Below, piece after piece: positions 52,864 to 61,158 of a stretch of 64,000 nucleotides of DNA; positions within the stretch are counted from its first letter, which is position 1; each line of letters begins with the position of its first letter. The notes below the pieces were generated by a model. It made no database searches and was not told the origin of the DNA. It saw only the letters and a program-made list of their open reading frames with translations. The stretch covers positions 1-64,000 of the forward strand of contig NZ_MSMP01000017.1 of NCBI RefSeq assembly GCF_001936575.1, given 5' to 3'. Made by a program: the position numbers and the translations under genes. The DNA is from Tenacibaculum agarivorans (GTDB taxonomy: Bacteria > Bacteroidota > Bacteroidia > Flavobacteriales > Flavobacteriaceae).

Positions 52864-54686
52864 GGTAAATCTTTTTCTTTACGTTCTATGAATTTATCGA
52901 TGAGATAAAAAGAATATGCCCCTAATAAAAAGCCTATAATTAATAATACACTTCCATCATTAATCCAGTGTAGCATTCTAAAGATTACTACAGTTAATAG
53001 TAATACTACACCTGTATAGTATTTCCTTAAGTTAGCATTATTAAAAAAGTTATTTCTGGTGTTTTCTGAAAGCATTGCAATCACAAAACCAACACAAGCA
53101 AAAAACAAAACAAAACACATAATATATAATAGTACTGTTTTATAATCTGTTACTTTTACAAGCTTTTTTTCTACTCTATTTATTTTACTATTGGGATCTG
53201 TAAGTCCTAATCCATCTACAATTTTAGTTACTACTGTAGGAGAAGATGAAGAAGCATTGGATGATGAATTTGCTGGTTGATTTCCACTTCCACTGGAAAC
53301 AGTATTATTTTGTTGATTTCCTCCAGTTCCATTACTATTGTTCGTTGTAGTGGTAGAGGACGCGCCTTCCACAGTGGTAGTTTGATCATTACTTAATTTA
53401 GGCGCTCCTAATTCTTTATAAATCACTTCCCAAAAATCATTATATCCTCGAGCATACCCTAAAGCCCATATTCCAAGACCACGGAGTTTCTTTTGTTTTA
53501 TGAGATTAGTTTTTATAGTAAAAGAAGAATCATTTTCGAACCAACATTGTCTGTAGGTATTTTTACTTCCTTTTATTTTATAAACACTATAAGCACTTTT
53601 ACTTACATCATCTATGTAAACCGCTTCATTTTTTTCAATATTAGATTTAATATAGCTATAAGTTCTGCTTCCTAAATAACTTTTTACTTTCGATTTTAAA
53701 TCTAAATTTTTGGTTTCCCAGAGACTACCATAGGTAGGTAGAGCTAGAATTATTTTAGAACTAGCAATATGACTGGTATAATAATCTACAGAGTTTGTTA
53801 AGTTAAAAGGTTCCCAAGTTTTAGCACTTTCCAAAGGAGCAACTGGTCCAGCAACTTTACTACCTTTTCCGTAGTAATCATATCCCATAATTACAAAACA
53901 GTCAATTGCTTTATCTATAGCTTTAAAATCAATAGACTTACTCCAGTTTACATTGGGTACAGAAAGGTAAATCTGGTATTTTTTATTCGCTGCTTTTAAA
54001 CGATTAGATAAGTTGAGTAAAAAGCTAGTATATTCACTTTTTTCATTTTTAGAGACACCTTCAAAATCAATACAAACTCCATCAGAGTCACGTTTAGCGA
54101 GGAGTTTAATGAGATTATCAATAAGTGTATCTATGGCATCAGGGTTTTTTAAGAATTTTTTGTTATTTCTAATTCCAAAATTACTTACAGTAAGTAAAAC
54201 CCTTTTCCCTTTTTGAGCTTTTATAGAATCTATTAAACCTGTTGTTTCCCAATCATGAGTTGAAATGGGATGTCCAGTTTTAGGATTTACTTCATAAGAG
54301 AAATAAGCTACTGTTGAAAGTAAAGAAAAATTGATGTTTTTATAATAATCTTTTTCCCAGTAAGGATACCAACCAAAAACTTCATATTTCAACTTAAAGT
54401 CATGTGAACTCTCAAAAAGTTTTGATTCTAGTTTGTCAATTTTAGTGATAAAGGTTGATGACTGTTTGTCTTTTAAAACCTTATGATGTTGGTGAATAAA
54501 TTTTCGTGCTTGTTTAGCAGAATCGTTATGTTTAAAAAGGCTTTGTAAAAATTTTCCAACTTTCGTTTTCTTCTTTACTTGTTGAGGGGTATCTTGAAAT
54601 AATACGCCAATATCACCCGCAGAATATGCGTCAATATTCTTAAAAAGAAGCAAAAGAAAAACTAAAAAAGCGTTCCTGTAATTCAT
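52860..54686 (-). CDS. Membrane-anchored GH18 hydrolase, first eCIS gene
   Basis: A 608-residue protein with signal peptide (1-~20), a coiled region (35-95), a GH18 barrel (~100-430), an Asn/Ser/Thr/Gly-rich linker (~440-495) and three C-terminal transmembrane helices (~510-530, ~545-565, ~570-595). The catalytic motif reads DGVCIDFE (Asp202 to Glu209): the general acid Glu209 and Asp207 are present, while the canonical middle Asp is Cys205, as often varies in YaaH-like cell-wall hydrolases. GYDYYG is also present. It overlaps the next gene by four bases, so it heads the eCIS operon. It may cut peptidoglycan to free or dock particles. Confidence 0.85.
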   Translation of the reverse strand: MNYRNAFLVFLLLLFKNIDAYSAGDIGVLFQDTPQQVKKKTKVGKFLQSLFKHNDSAKQARKFIHQHHKVLKDKQSSTFITKIDKLESKLFESSHDFKLKYEVFGWYPYWEKDYYKNINFSLLSTVAYFSYEVNPKTGHPISTHDWETTGLIDSIKAQKGKRVLLTVSNFGIRNNKKFLKNPDAIDTLIDNLIKLLAKRDSDGVCIDFEGVSKNEKSEYTSFLLNLSNRLKAANKKYQIYLSVPNVNWSKSIDFKAIDKAIDCFVIMGYDYYGKGSKVAGPVAPLESAKTWEPFNLTNSVDYYTSHIASSKIILALPTYGSLWETKNLDLKSKVKSYLGSRTYSYIKSNIEKNEAVYIDDVSKSAYSVYKIKGSKNTYRQCWFENDSSFTIKTNLIKQKKLRGLGIWALGYARGYNDFWEVIYKELGAPKLSNDQTTTVEGASSTTTTNNSNGTGGNQQNNTVSSGSGNQPANSSSNASSSSPTVVTKIVDGLGLTDPNSKINRVEKKLVKVTDYKTVLLYIMCFVLFFACVGFVIAMLSENTRNNFFNNANLRKYYTGVVLLLTVVIFRMLHWINDGSVLLIIGFLLGAYSFYLIDKFIERKEKDLP

Positions 54687-55087
54687 TATTAATTATCATT
54701 ATATATCACAACTCTTAACTTAATATGAATCATGATACATTAGTATAACACAATATATATGTAGAATAATTTCTACAAATAATATTGCTATATGGCTAGA
54801 TAAAGAATTATGAGGGCAATAAATTCAAGAATTTTCTGAAGTCTTAAATATTATTTGGCTGTAAATCAGGGGCAATTCTATATATATCTAGAAACTCTGA
54901 GTAAATATAGTTAAATTTTGAAAAGTTTAGTTAATTCTTGTAGGAGAAATAAGTGAGGAACGTAATTATATATCATATAAAGAGGTTCATTTATCTGAAA
55001 TATTTCCTAACTAAATCAAAAATTCTATAATAAAAGTAAATCTTATGTCAGAGTGAGGAGGAGGATTAATTATTTAGCTTGCTAATT
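54687..55087 (-). promoter_or_regulatory. Upstream region of the eCIS operon
   Basis: No gene is supported in this ~400-bp stretch. A perfect inverted repeat, TGTAGAA-TAAT-TTCTACA (54760-54777), lies 74 bp upstream of the first eCIS gene and is a candidate operator. A smaller dyad, AAATTC-AA-GAATTT, is at 54821-54834. I do not see an unambiguous -7/-33 pair. Confidence 0.45.
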
Positions 55088-55126
55088 AAAAAAGAGAAAC
55101 TCATTTTAGCATGGTTTCTCTTTTTT
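55088..55126. terminator. Bidirectional terminator hairpin
   Basis: AAAAAAGAGAAAC (55088-55100) pairs perfectly with GTTTCTCTTTTTT (55114-55126) around a 13-base loop, with A- and T-runs on both sides. It follows the small lipoprotein gene on the minus strand and isolates it from the eCIS operon. Confidence 0.88.
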
Positions 55127-55164
55127 ATTTTATTATTTAAGATTGTAAACTAACTTAAATAGAC

Positions 55165-55323
55165 CTAATATTTACCTCTTTTCTTCGAATATTTATTAGA
55201 AGAAACATTCGGAGGTAATTCGTTTTTAGTTTCATTTTTAGAAGCTTGCTTTGTTGTGGTATTAGTACTAGCACAAGCACTTAAAAAGAGAATGATAATT
55301 AAGAATGAATAAATTTTTTTCAT
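55165..55323 (-). CDS. Small lipoprotein
   Basis: A 52-residue peptide with a clear lipoprotein signal (MKKIYSFLIIILFLSAC, lipobox LSAC, acylated Cys17). A short polar mature part rich in Ser/Thr/Asn/Lys follows (35 residues, ending KKRGKY). A terminator hairpin follows 39 bp after its stop. Role unknown. Such small lipoproteins are often missed in annotation. Confidence 0.6.
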   Translation of the reverse strand: MKKIYSFLIIILFLSACASTNTTTKQASKNETKNELPPNVSSNKYSKKRGKY

Positions 55324-55583
55324 GCTTCAAATATACAAAAAAGACAAATTTCCATACCTTAAATTATGAATAATTTAATTTAAACACCTTATAATCAAGA
55401 ATAACAAAAAAACATTTTCTTAATATTTTAACATATGTTAATGTTCGGTTATGTGTATGTGTTGTGGTAACTCAGTGTTTTTTTTATTTAGAAATCAATA
55501 TGTTATTGGATTTTAGGTAGAATAAATCGTTGTAAAAATGAAGATTTTCATTAAAATAAATTAACTTTACGTTAATATTTTCA

Positions 55584-55953
55584 TATCTTCGACAAGATCT
55601 TTTTTTCATAAAATTGTATCGTAACCGATGGATTTCAATTTCCCCATTGAAACTATCACTCCCCTAAAAAATGACTCATGTAACTGAGAACGGCGAAGCC
55701 GTATCTCAAAGAGAAAAAAAAGATTATTAACCACTTACTAAAATGTAACTATCAAATGAAAAACGTGCTAACAACTGGCATTTCTCCAATGCTAGACCCA
55801 ATTAAAGAAAAGAATTCTTCCTAATCTCTATCTAATTTAAAGATTAAGTTACTTAATTCTTTGTACACATGTTTCTCTGAAAACCCTCACTTAAATAAGA
55901 TTAGTCTTATTTGTCAGAGAAAATAACCAACCAACTTACTAAAAATAAATCTA
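55584..55953 (+). promoter_or_regulatory. Long structured leader of upxY
   Basis: TATCTTCG (55584-55591) fits the -7 box TAnnTTTG with one mismatch and would give a leader of ~350 bases. It contains two hairpins: TTTCAAT-TTCCCC-ATTGAAA (55633-55652) and TGAGA-A-CGGC-GAA-GCCG-TA-TCTCA (55685-55708, stem with one mismatch). It also contains a near-copy of the upxY start region (55756 onward). Such a leader could regulate the antiterminator itself. Confidence 0.5.
55756..55824 (+). CDS. 22-codon leader ORF resembling the upxY start
   Basis: ATGAAAAACGTGCTAACAAC begins a 22-residue frame (MKNVLTTGISPMLDP at its start) that stops at TAA. Its first ~30 bases, and the ACTTACTAAA motif before it, closely match the start of upxY (ATGAAAAACTATGCTAACGG). 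This looks like a partial duplication of the upxY 5' end, either relic or leader peptide. No function is claimed. Confidence 0.35.
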   Translation: MKNVLTTGISPMLDPIKEKNSS

Positions 55954-56478
55954 ATGAAAAACTATGCTAACGGCTGGCATGTGCTATATGTCAGGTCTCG
56001 TTGGGAAAAGAGGGTATTCCAATCACTAATTGAGATTGGATTAGAAGCTTTTTTACCACAAATAACCAAAATACAACAATGGAGTGATAGAAAAAAGAAG
56101 GTAACACAACCATTGCTACCATCTTATGTTTTCGTTTATTTAAACTCGCCAACAGAATTATATAGAGCTCTATCAGTGAGCGGAGCGTGCAAATATATCT
56201 GTTTTGGGAAAGATTATGCTAGAGTTACAGAAACGGAAATTGAACGTTTAAAATTTATGATAAACGATGAAAATATTTCAGATATAGAATCCAGTTCACG
56301 TGTTCCTAAAATAGGTGAAATTAAACGAATTATGAAAGGACCACTTTGCGATTTTGAATGTGAAGTTTTACGAGTAAATAACCTTAATAAAGTTGTAGTA
56401 AGATTAGATTCTTTACAACAGAATTTTATAGCTACTGTACCTACAGATTATTTCTGTGAAGTGGGTGCATATGCCTAG
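55954..56478 (+). CDS. UpxY-type transcription antiterminator (NusG paralog)
   Basis: A 174-residue NusG-like protein. The NGN domain covers residues ~5-105 (GWHVLYVRSRWEKRV, then LLPSYVFVYL), and a KOW-like C-terminal domain covers ~115-170 (PKIGEIKRIMKGPL). UpxY proteins normally start surface-polysaccharide operons and suppress premature termination there. Here the gene is closed by its own terminator, and the next gene is aspartate kinase 497 bp away, so its target operon is not adjacent in the window. It could act on a distant locus or on the terminator just after it. Confidence 0.88.
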   Translation: MKNYANGWHVLYVRSRWEKRVFQSLIEIGLEAFLPQITKIQQWSDRKKKVTQPLLPSYVFVYLNSPTELYRALSVSGACKYICFGKDYARVTETEIERLKFMINDENISDIESSSRVPKIGEIKRIMKGPLCDFECEVLRVNNLNKVVVRLDSLQQNFIATVPTDYFCEVGAYA

Positions 56479-56497
56479 TGGAAATATAAATCATATT

Positions 56498-56527
56498 ACA
56501 CTATTTTATTTTTGAATAGTGTTTTTT
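56498..56527 (+). terminator. Terminator after upxY
   Basis: ACACTATT (56498-56505) pairs with AATAGTGT (56515-56522) with a nine-base loop, followed by a T-run. It begins 20 bp after the upxY stop and ends this one-gene transcript unless antiterminated. Confidence 0.85.
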
Positions 56528-56975
56528 GATTTATTTTTTACCAATAATTTATAAAATAAATAAGCAATAGAGATAGTATTAAAAGATCTACTTCAAAAAA
56601 ACAAAGATGAGATAAAGTTATTTTTACTAAGGATATGATTGTAACTTTTTGATTGCTTTTGGAGCTGTTTATTATGAGGGAATATTCATGTTCCAATTGC
56701 TGTTGAAAGTAAATAATATAAATTCTCATTCTTTTGCGTAAGTGGTTAGCTTTTTGTTGTAACTTATCTGTTGATGGTATCTCTATTACTTAAAATGTTA
56801 TTTAAATCTTACTTGAGAAGAATTGGATAAAGTCTCATAGAAAAATAAGAAGATTAAATACAAATAAAAAACACGTTATTATTGGTTTCATGACTGCTAA
56901 TACAAGCATGAGATATAATTAAATTTTAGAAGCGAATGCATCTAAAACTAATAATATAAATTAAAATATAGCCTA
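56528..56975. other. Gap of ~450 bp without a convincing gene
   Basis: The stretch is very AT-rich and holds only a short spurious frame on the minus strand (63 codons, no recognisable features). A promoter for the aspartate kinase gene must lie here, but no clear -7 box was identified. Nothing else is seen. Confidence 0.5.
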
Positions 56976-58337
56976 ATGGAGGTTTTAAAATTTGGCGGTA
57001 GTTCAGTAAGTTCTGAAGAATCGTTAAAGAATATGATAAAGATAATTGGAGAATATGATTTGAATAATGAACCTCTAATTATCGTTGTTTCTGCATTAAA
57101 AGGAATAACAAATGAACTTGTTAAGTTAACAGGTTTACTCGCAAATAAAGATCAAGAGTACGTAAAGACAATTGCTTTTATATTTGAAAAACATAAAAGT
57201 TTTATACATACTATTTTTGAAGATGAACCTTTCGATTTGTTCAGGAAAATAAAGCAAATTGAAAATGATCTTGTAGTTTATGTATCATCTGTGCTAAAGT
57301 CAGGTAGACTATCAGACAAAAACTATGATAAAATTGTAAGCTTTGGAGAGTTGTTTTCTGCTCAAATTATAACAGCATATCTAAAAAGTAATGGATTTGA
57401 TTTTTGTTTTAAAGATGCCAAAGATCTTATTATAACTGACGATTCATTTTCAAGTGCTAAAGTGAATTGGGATTTAACTACATTAATAACTAAATCTTTC
57501 TTCAGTGAAAGTAAAAAAAGTTGTGTGGTTTCAGGATTTATAGCCCGTTCCATTTATGGAGATACTACTACTTTAGGTAGAGGAGGCTCAGACTATACAG
57601 CTACAGTTTTAGGGGCTATTTTAAAAGCAGATAAAATAACTAAGTGGACAGATGTGAATGGTATTATGACTGCAGACCCGAACAAAGTTGTAAAAGCAAC
57701 TCCGCTCGAAAATATTACATTTGATGAACTTAAAAACTTATCTAAATTTGGTTCCAATGTACTGGTGCATCCAGATTCTATTAACGAATTATCTAAGCAC
57801 AATATTCCTTTTTTAATTCGAAATACATTCAATCGAAATTTTACGGGTACTCAAGTATTAAATCAGAATATTTCATCAAAAAGAGCATTATCATTACATG
57901 AATCTTGTGTTTTAGTAGGTTTTGAAAGAACATTTGGTATTCCAAAAGAATTAATGAAGGAAATCATTGATAAAAACTATTTGTTTTTTAGGGTAAAACG
58001 ACCAGAGAATAAAGAAAAAACATATTATGTAGTATCTGATGAATGTGTAAGCTTTTTTAATGCTAATACAGAAGATTTAAGCCCTAATGTAGATGTAATT
58101 GATGAAAATATAGTGTTAGTAACTATTACAGGCGAAAACATGAAGAAAAAGAAGGAATTAAAGCAAATAAAGAAAGTTCTCGAAGGTAATAAAATAGGAG
58201 TATTAGGTTTTAGACGTTTTTATAATTCTATTTCTCTAATCTTAGGTAAAAAGGACTTTGAATTAGCAATGGTACTCATTCATGAAGAGATAACTAAAAT
58301 TACTTCAGAATTGGAAAGTAAAATGGAAATAATTTAA
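56976..58337 (+). CDS. Aspartate kinase, monofunctional
   Basis: A 453-residue aspartokinase (first step of Lys/Thr/Met/diaminopimelate synthesis). Visible motifs are KFGGSSV (N-terminus), the GRGGSDYTATVLG nucleotide-binding loop (~208) and the KWTDVNGIMTADP segment (~225). The C-terminal ~150 residues should hold two ACT domains for feedback control. No homoserine dehydrogenase domain is fused. It stands alone, not next to lysine or threonine genes, and follows an UpxY gene. An isoform for a special product is possible but not shown. Confidence 0.9.
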   Translation: MEVLKFGGSSVSSEESLKNMIKIIGEYDLNNEPLIIVVSALKGITNELVKLTGLLANKDQEYVKTIAFIFEKHKSFIHTIFEDEPFDLFRKIKQIENDLVVYVSSVLKSGRLSDKNYDKIVSFGELFSAQIITAYLKSNGFDFCFKDAKDLIITDDSFSSAKVNWDLTTLITKSFFSESKKSCVVSGFIARSIYGDTTTLGRGGSDYTATVLGAILKADKITKWTDVNGIMTADPNKVVKATPLENITFDELKNLSKFGSNVLVHPDSINELSKHNIPFLIRNTFNRNFTGTQVLNQNISSKRALSLHESCVLVGFERTFGIPKELMKEIIDKNYLFFRVKRPENKEKTYYVVSDECVSFFNANTEDLSPNVDVIDENIVLVTITGENMKKKKELKQIKKVLEGNKIGVLGFRRFYNSISLILGKKDFELAMVLIHEEITKITSELESKMEII

Positions 58338-58371
58338 TGGACGAATTGTCCTTAATCTAGTTTTTGTATTA

Positions 58372-58408
58372 AAAATAAAACATCGCTAATATTGCGATGT
58401 TTTATTTT
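58372..58408. terminator. Bidirectional terminator between lysC-like and galE genes
   Basis: AAAATAAAACATCGC (58372-58386) pairs with GCGATGTTTTATTTT (58394-58408) around a seven-base loop. It serves both convergent genes (aspartate kinase and galE). Confidence 0.9.
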
Positions 58409-58430
58409 ATAAACTATTTGCGTTAAGCTT

Positions 58431-59441
58431 TCATGATTGCCTTTTTTGCCATTCCCAAGCAGATTTTAAGGCTTCATCTAACGTTTTTTCTGTTTTCCAG
58501 TTTAATTCACTTTGTGCCTTTGTTGTATCGGCATAAGCGGCAGTTACATCACCTTCTCTTCGTCCAACAATTTGGTAGTTTAATTCTTGTTGTGTTACAT
58601 TTTCAAAAGCATGTATTATTTCAAGTACAGAACTACCTTTACCTGTACCAACATTAAAATATTCGAACTTTTGATTGTTTTTTTTATCAAGTAACCTTTG
58701 TAAAGCTGCAATGTGTGCCTTGGCTAGGTCTACTACATGAATATAATCTCTAATTGCTGTACCATCAGGGGTATTATAATCATTTCCAAATACAGAAAGC
58801 TGTTTTCGAATACCAGCAGCAGTTTGTGTAATGTATGGAATCAAATTTTGAGGTACTCCCAAGGGTAATTCTCCTATCTTAATACTTTCATGTGCTCCAA
58901 TAGGGTTAAAATAACGCAAGGCTATAGCGTTTAAATGATCTGCCTTACAAGTATCCTTAATAATTTCTTCTCCTATCTGTTTGGTATTACCGTAAGGAGA
59001 TTCAGCAGGTTTAACAGGAGAATTTTCTGTAATAGGAAGTTCACTTGCTTGTCCATAAACTGTACAAGAAGAGCTAAAAATAAAATTAGAGATATTATGA
59101 TCTCTCATCTCTTGTAATAAATAAACCAATGAATTGATGTTGTTTTCGTAATATTCTAAAGGTTTTTCAACACTCTCACCTACTGCTTTAGAAGCTGCAA
59201 AATGAATGATTCCATCAATTAAATTGGTATTGAAAAAATGATTGACATCTTTTTTATTACGTAGATCTAAGTTGAAAAATTCAGGTTTTTGAGATGTGAT
59301 TTTTTCAATATTATCTAGAACTTCAATTTTTGAATTTAATAAATTATCTATGATGACCACTTCAAAGCCTGCTTCTTGAAGCTCTACAACAGTATGTGAG
59401 CCAATAAATCCTAATCCACCTGTCACTAGAATTTTCTTCAT
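58431..59441 (-). CDS. galE: UDP-glucose 4-epimerase
   Basis: A 336-residue GalE that interconverts UDP-glucose and UDP-galactose. It shows the NAD-binding GGLGFIGSHTV at the N-terminus, the catalytic SSSCTVYG (Ser) and the YxxxK motif in SPYGNTKQIGEE (Tyr/Lys). Full length and soluble. It is convergent with aspartate kinase and separated from the Sus-type operon upstream by a terminator. Confidence 0.95.
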   Translation of the reverse strand: MKKILVTGGLGFIGSHTVVELQEAGFEVVIIDNLLNSKIEVLDNIEKITSQKPEFFNLDLRNKKDVNHFFNTNLIDGIIHFAASKAVGESVEKPLEYYENNINSLVYLLQEMRDHNISNFIFSSSCTVYGQASELPITENSPVKPAESPYGNTKQIGEEIIKDTCKADHLNAIALRYFNPIGAHESIKIGELPLGVPQNLIPYITQTAAGIRKQLSVFGNDYNTPDGTAIRDYIHVVDLAKAHIAALQRLLDKKNNQKFEYFNVGTGKGSSVLEIIHAFENVTQQELNYQIVGRREGDVTAAYADTTKAQSELNWKTEKTLDEALKSAWEWQKRQS

Positions 59442-59489
59442 TTTTAAATATGTTTTATAGTAATTACTGATTTGAATTTTTATATAAAA

Positions 59490-59517
59490 AATTAAGCCTA
59501 AAAACTTAGGCTTAATT
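59490..59517 (-). terminator. Terminator after the Sus-type operon
   Basis: AATTAAGCCTAA (59490-59501) pairs with TTAGGCTTAATT (59506-59517) around a four-base loop. Read on the minus strand it is followed by a T-rich tract (AATTTTTTATATA), so it ends the SusC/SusD/lipoprotein transcript. Confidence 0.9.
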
Positions 59518-59581
59518 CTCTTTTGATATCAGTGTATGACATTCAAAATTTATACAAATAAAAACTTAAAGGTTCTTTGTT

Positions 59582-61153
59582 TTAAGGGCGTAAATTAACT
59601 TTTCTTAAAGTTAAATCGTCCATAAAGAATTTCAAAGGTTGTGGGTTGAATTCATTAAATCCTCTAATTAAAAGTTTAGCATCTGTTGTTGTATTAGATG
59701 TAAATATTAAACTTTGATATACCCATTCTCCTGTTGGAAATGTATCATTAAAGAAAACAATTCCTAATTCTTGGAAAGGAGGGTCAGCGAAAAATCTAAT
59801 TTCTGGTAAAAATTGAGAAGGATCACTATTTCCTAAACTTTCTACATAAACCCAAAACCCTAATTCATATGATTGTCCTTGTACTGTTGGTATAGTTGCA
59901 GACCCACTATTTAAAATCATACCTCCGTTAGGTTGGTACTCAACCATTAGGCTACTAGATCCTGTTTTTGCTCTTGTAGATGAAACATCACGATTGTACA
60001 TACCCCATAATCCTCCCCAGCCATTATCTGGCCACTCACTATCTATATTGGTGCTATTTTCGAAACTGTAATCTAATGTCGTTGACTCTAATACATTTTC
60101 AATTCTTTCAAAACCAACAACTGCTTCAGAAATAGCATCAGCTTTTACTTGATCAGTAGTTGATAATAAACCAGGAGTATAAGATACTTTAGCGGTATCA
60201 TCTCTGTATACAGTTTCATTTAAAGTAATTAAGACTACATTTGGAGCACTAGGATCAATAGAGATGTCAGTAATATTAACAGGAATCATCATTCCGTTGT
60301 TTTCTAAGCTAACAGTGAAATTACTAGAGTCAACTGTAGTTATATCCATGTCTCGACTAAATTCTAATCCAATTTTACCATCACGTTCGTTAACAGCGTC
60401 TAAAGTAACGGGCTCAGTAGAAGGAATTACTTTAATTAAGTTTTTGTAAAAGATTGTATCGGAACCAGCAGGACGATTTCTACTTGCAATGAATTTAAGA
60501 TCATGGACTCCTAAACTTCTATAGGTTACATCTACATCTATATCTGGTCCATTGAAAGTTTCTGGAGTAGCTCCATTAAATGTCCAGTCAAAAGTATTAG
60601 GTTGACCTTCTACAGTATAAGAGAAGCGTACTTTTTTACTTGCAGTAACTTCATTTTCTACATTATCTGCAATAGTTAATGGGGCACCTAGGGTACCATC
60701 ATCATTTAAAAGATGTGCTGTTAAACCAAGCTTTACTTCTGATAATACATTAACAACAATAGTGGTATCAGCTGTATTAGAACCAGTACTTGTTCCATTG
60801 GCAAAAACATCACCTTTAAAAGTTTGATTTAAAGTTACATTATAAGTACCTGGTGTGTTAAAAAAGGCTTTAACAATTTTATTTGTAGAGGTTTTATCAT
60901 TATCAGATTTGTCTATATCTACAACATTGTCAGGAAAAGTCCATAATCTAGAGACTACACCAGCAGAAGCGTCTGCAAAATCAATATCTGCGTTTACATT
61001 TACGTTGTTATTAAAGTCCATCTCAGAAGTGAAAACAGATCTTTGATTAGGCTCTATCACTACTGTTTCTTCCTTGTCGCACTGAACAAAACAAGTGCCA
61101 GCTAAAGAGAGAATCAGTATTGTAATAATATTTTTTAATTTAATTTTTCTCAT
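59582..61153 (-). CDS. Surface lipoprotein with PKD-like domains (SusE-position)
   Basis: A 523-residue lipoprotein (signal residues 1-24, lipobox FVQC). Residues ~35-140 look like a PKD domain (RLWTFPDNVVDI, FFNTPGTYNVTL), ~150-250 a second one (FDWTFNGATPETF), ~255-345 an Ig-like SwmB-type domain (LDAVNERDGKIGLEFS), and ~360-523 a jelly-roll carbohydrate-binding-like domain (YDFSFEN-like start, then GGLWGMYNRDV). It sits five bases after susD, so it probably acts as the third surface glycan- or polymer-binding protein of the system. Substrate unknown. Confidence 0.8.
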   Translation of the reverse strand: MRKIKLKNIITILILSLAGTCFVQCDKEETVVIEPNQRSVFTSEMDFNNNVNVNADIDFADASAGVVSRLWTFPDNVVDIDKSDNDKTSTNKIVKAFFNTPGTYNVTLNQTFKGDVFANGTSTGSNTADTTIVVNVLSEVKLGLTAHLLNDDGTLGAPLTIADNVENEVTASKKVRFSYTVEGQPNTFDWTFNGATPETFNGPDIDVDVTYRSLGVHDLKFIASRNRPAGSDTIFYKNLIKVIPSTEPVTLDAVNERDGKIGLEFSRDMDITTVDSSNFTVSLENNGMMIPVNITDISIDPSAPNVVLITLNETVYRDDTAKVSYTPGLLSTTDQVKADAISEAVVGFERIENVLESTTLDYSFENSTNIDSEWPDNGWGGLWGMYNRDVSSTRAKTGSSSLMVEYQPNGGMILNSGSATIPTVQGQSYELGFWVYVESLGNSDPSQFLPEIRFFADPPFQELGIVFFNDTFPTGEWVYQSLIFTSNTTTDAKLLIRGFNEFNPQPLKFFMDDLTLRKVNLRP

Positions 61154-61158
61154 TGTTT

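Noticed and set aside
32252..54686. Cluster as a prophage or type VI secretion system
   Set aside because: No capsid, terminase, portal or integrase gene and no TssJLM membrane complex; DUF4255, DUF5908, LysM tube initiator, CIS tape measure and AAA+ ATPase point to an eCIS.
56538..56729. 63-codon minus-strand frame after upxY
   Set aside because: Low-complexity, AT-driven frame with no conserved feature, and it overlaps the region between terminator and aspartate kinase promoter.
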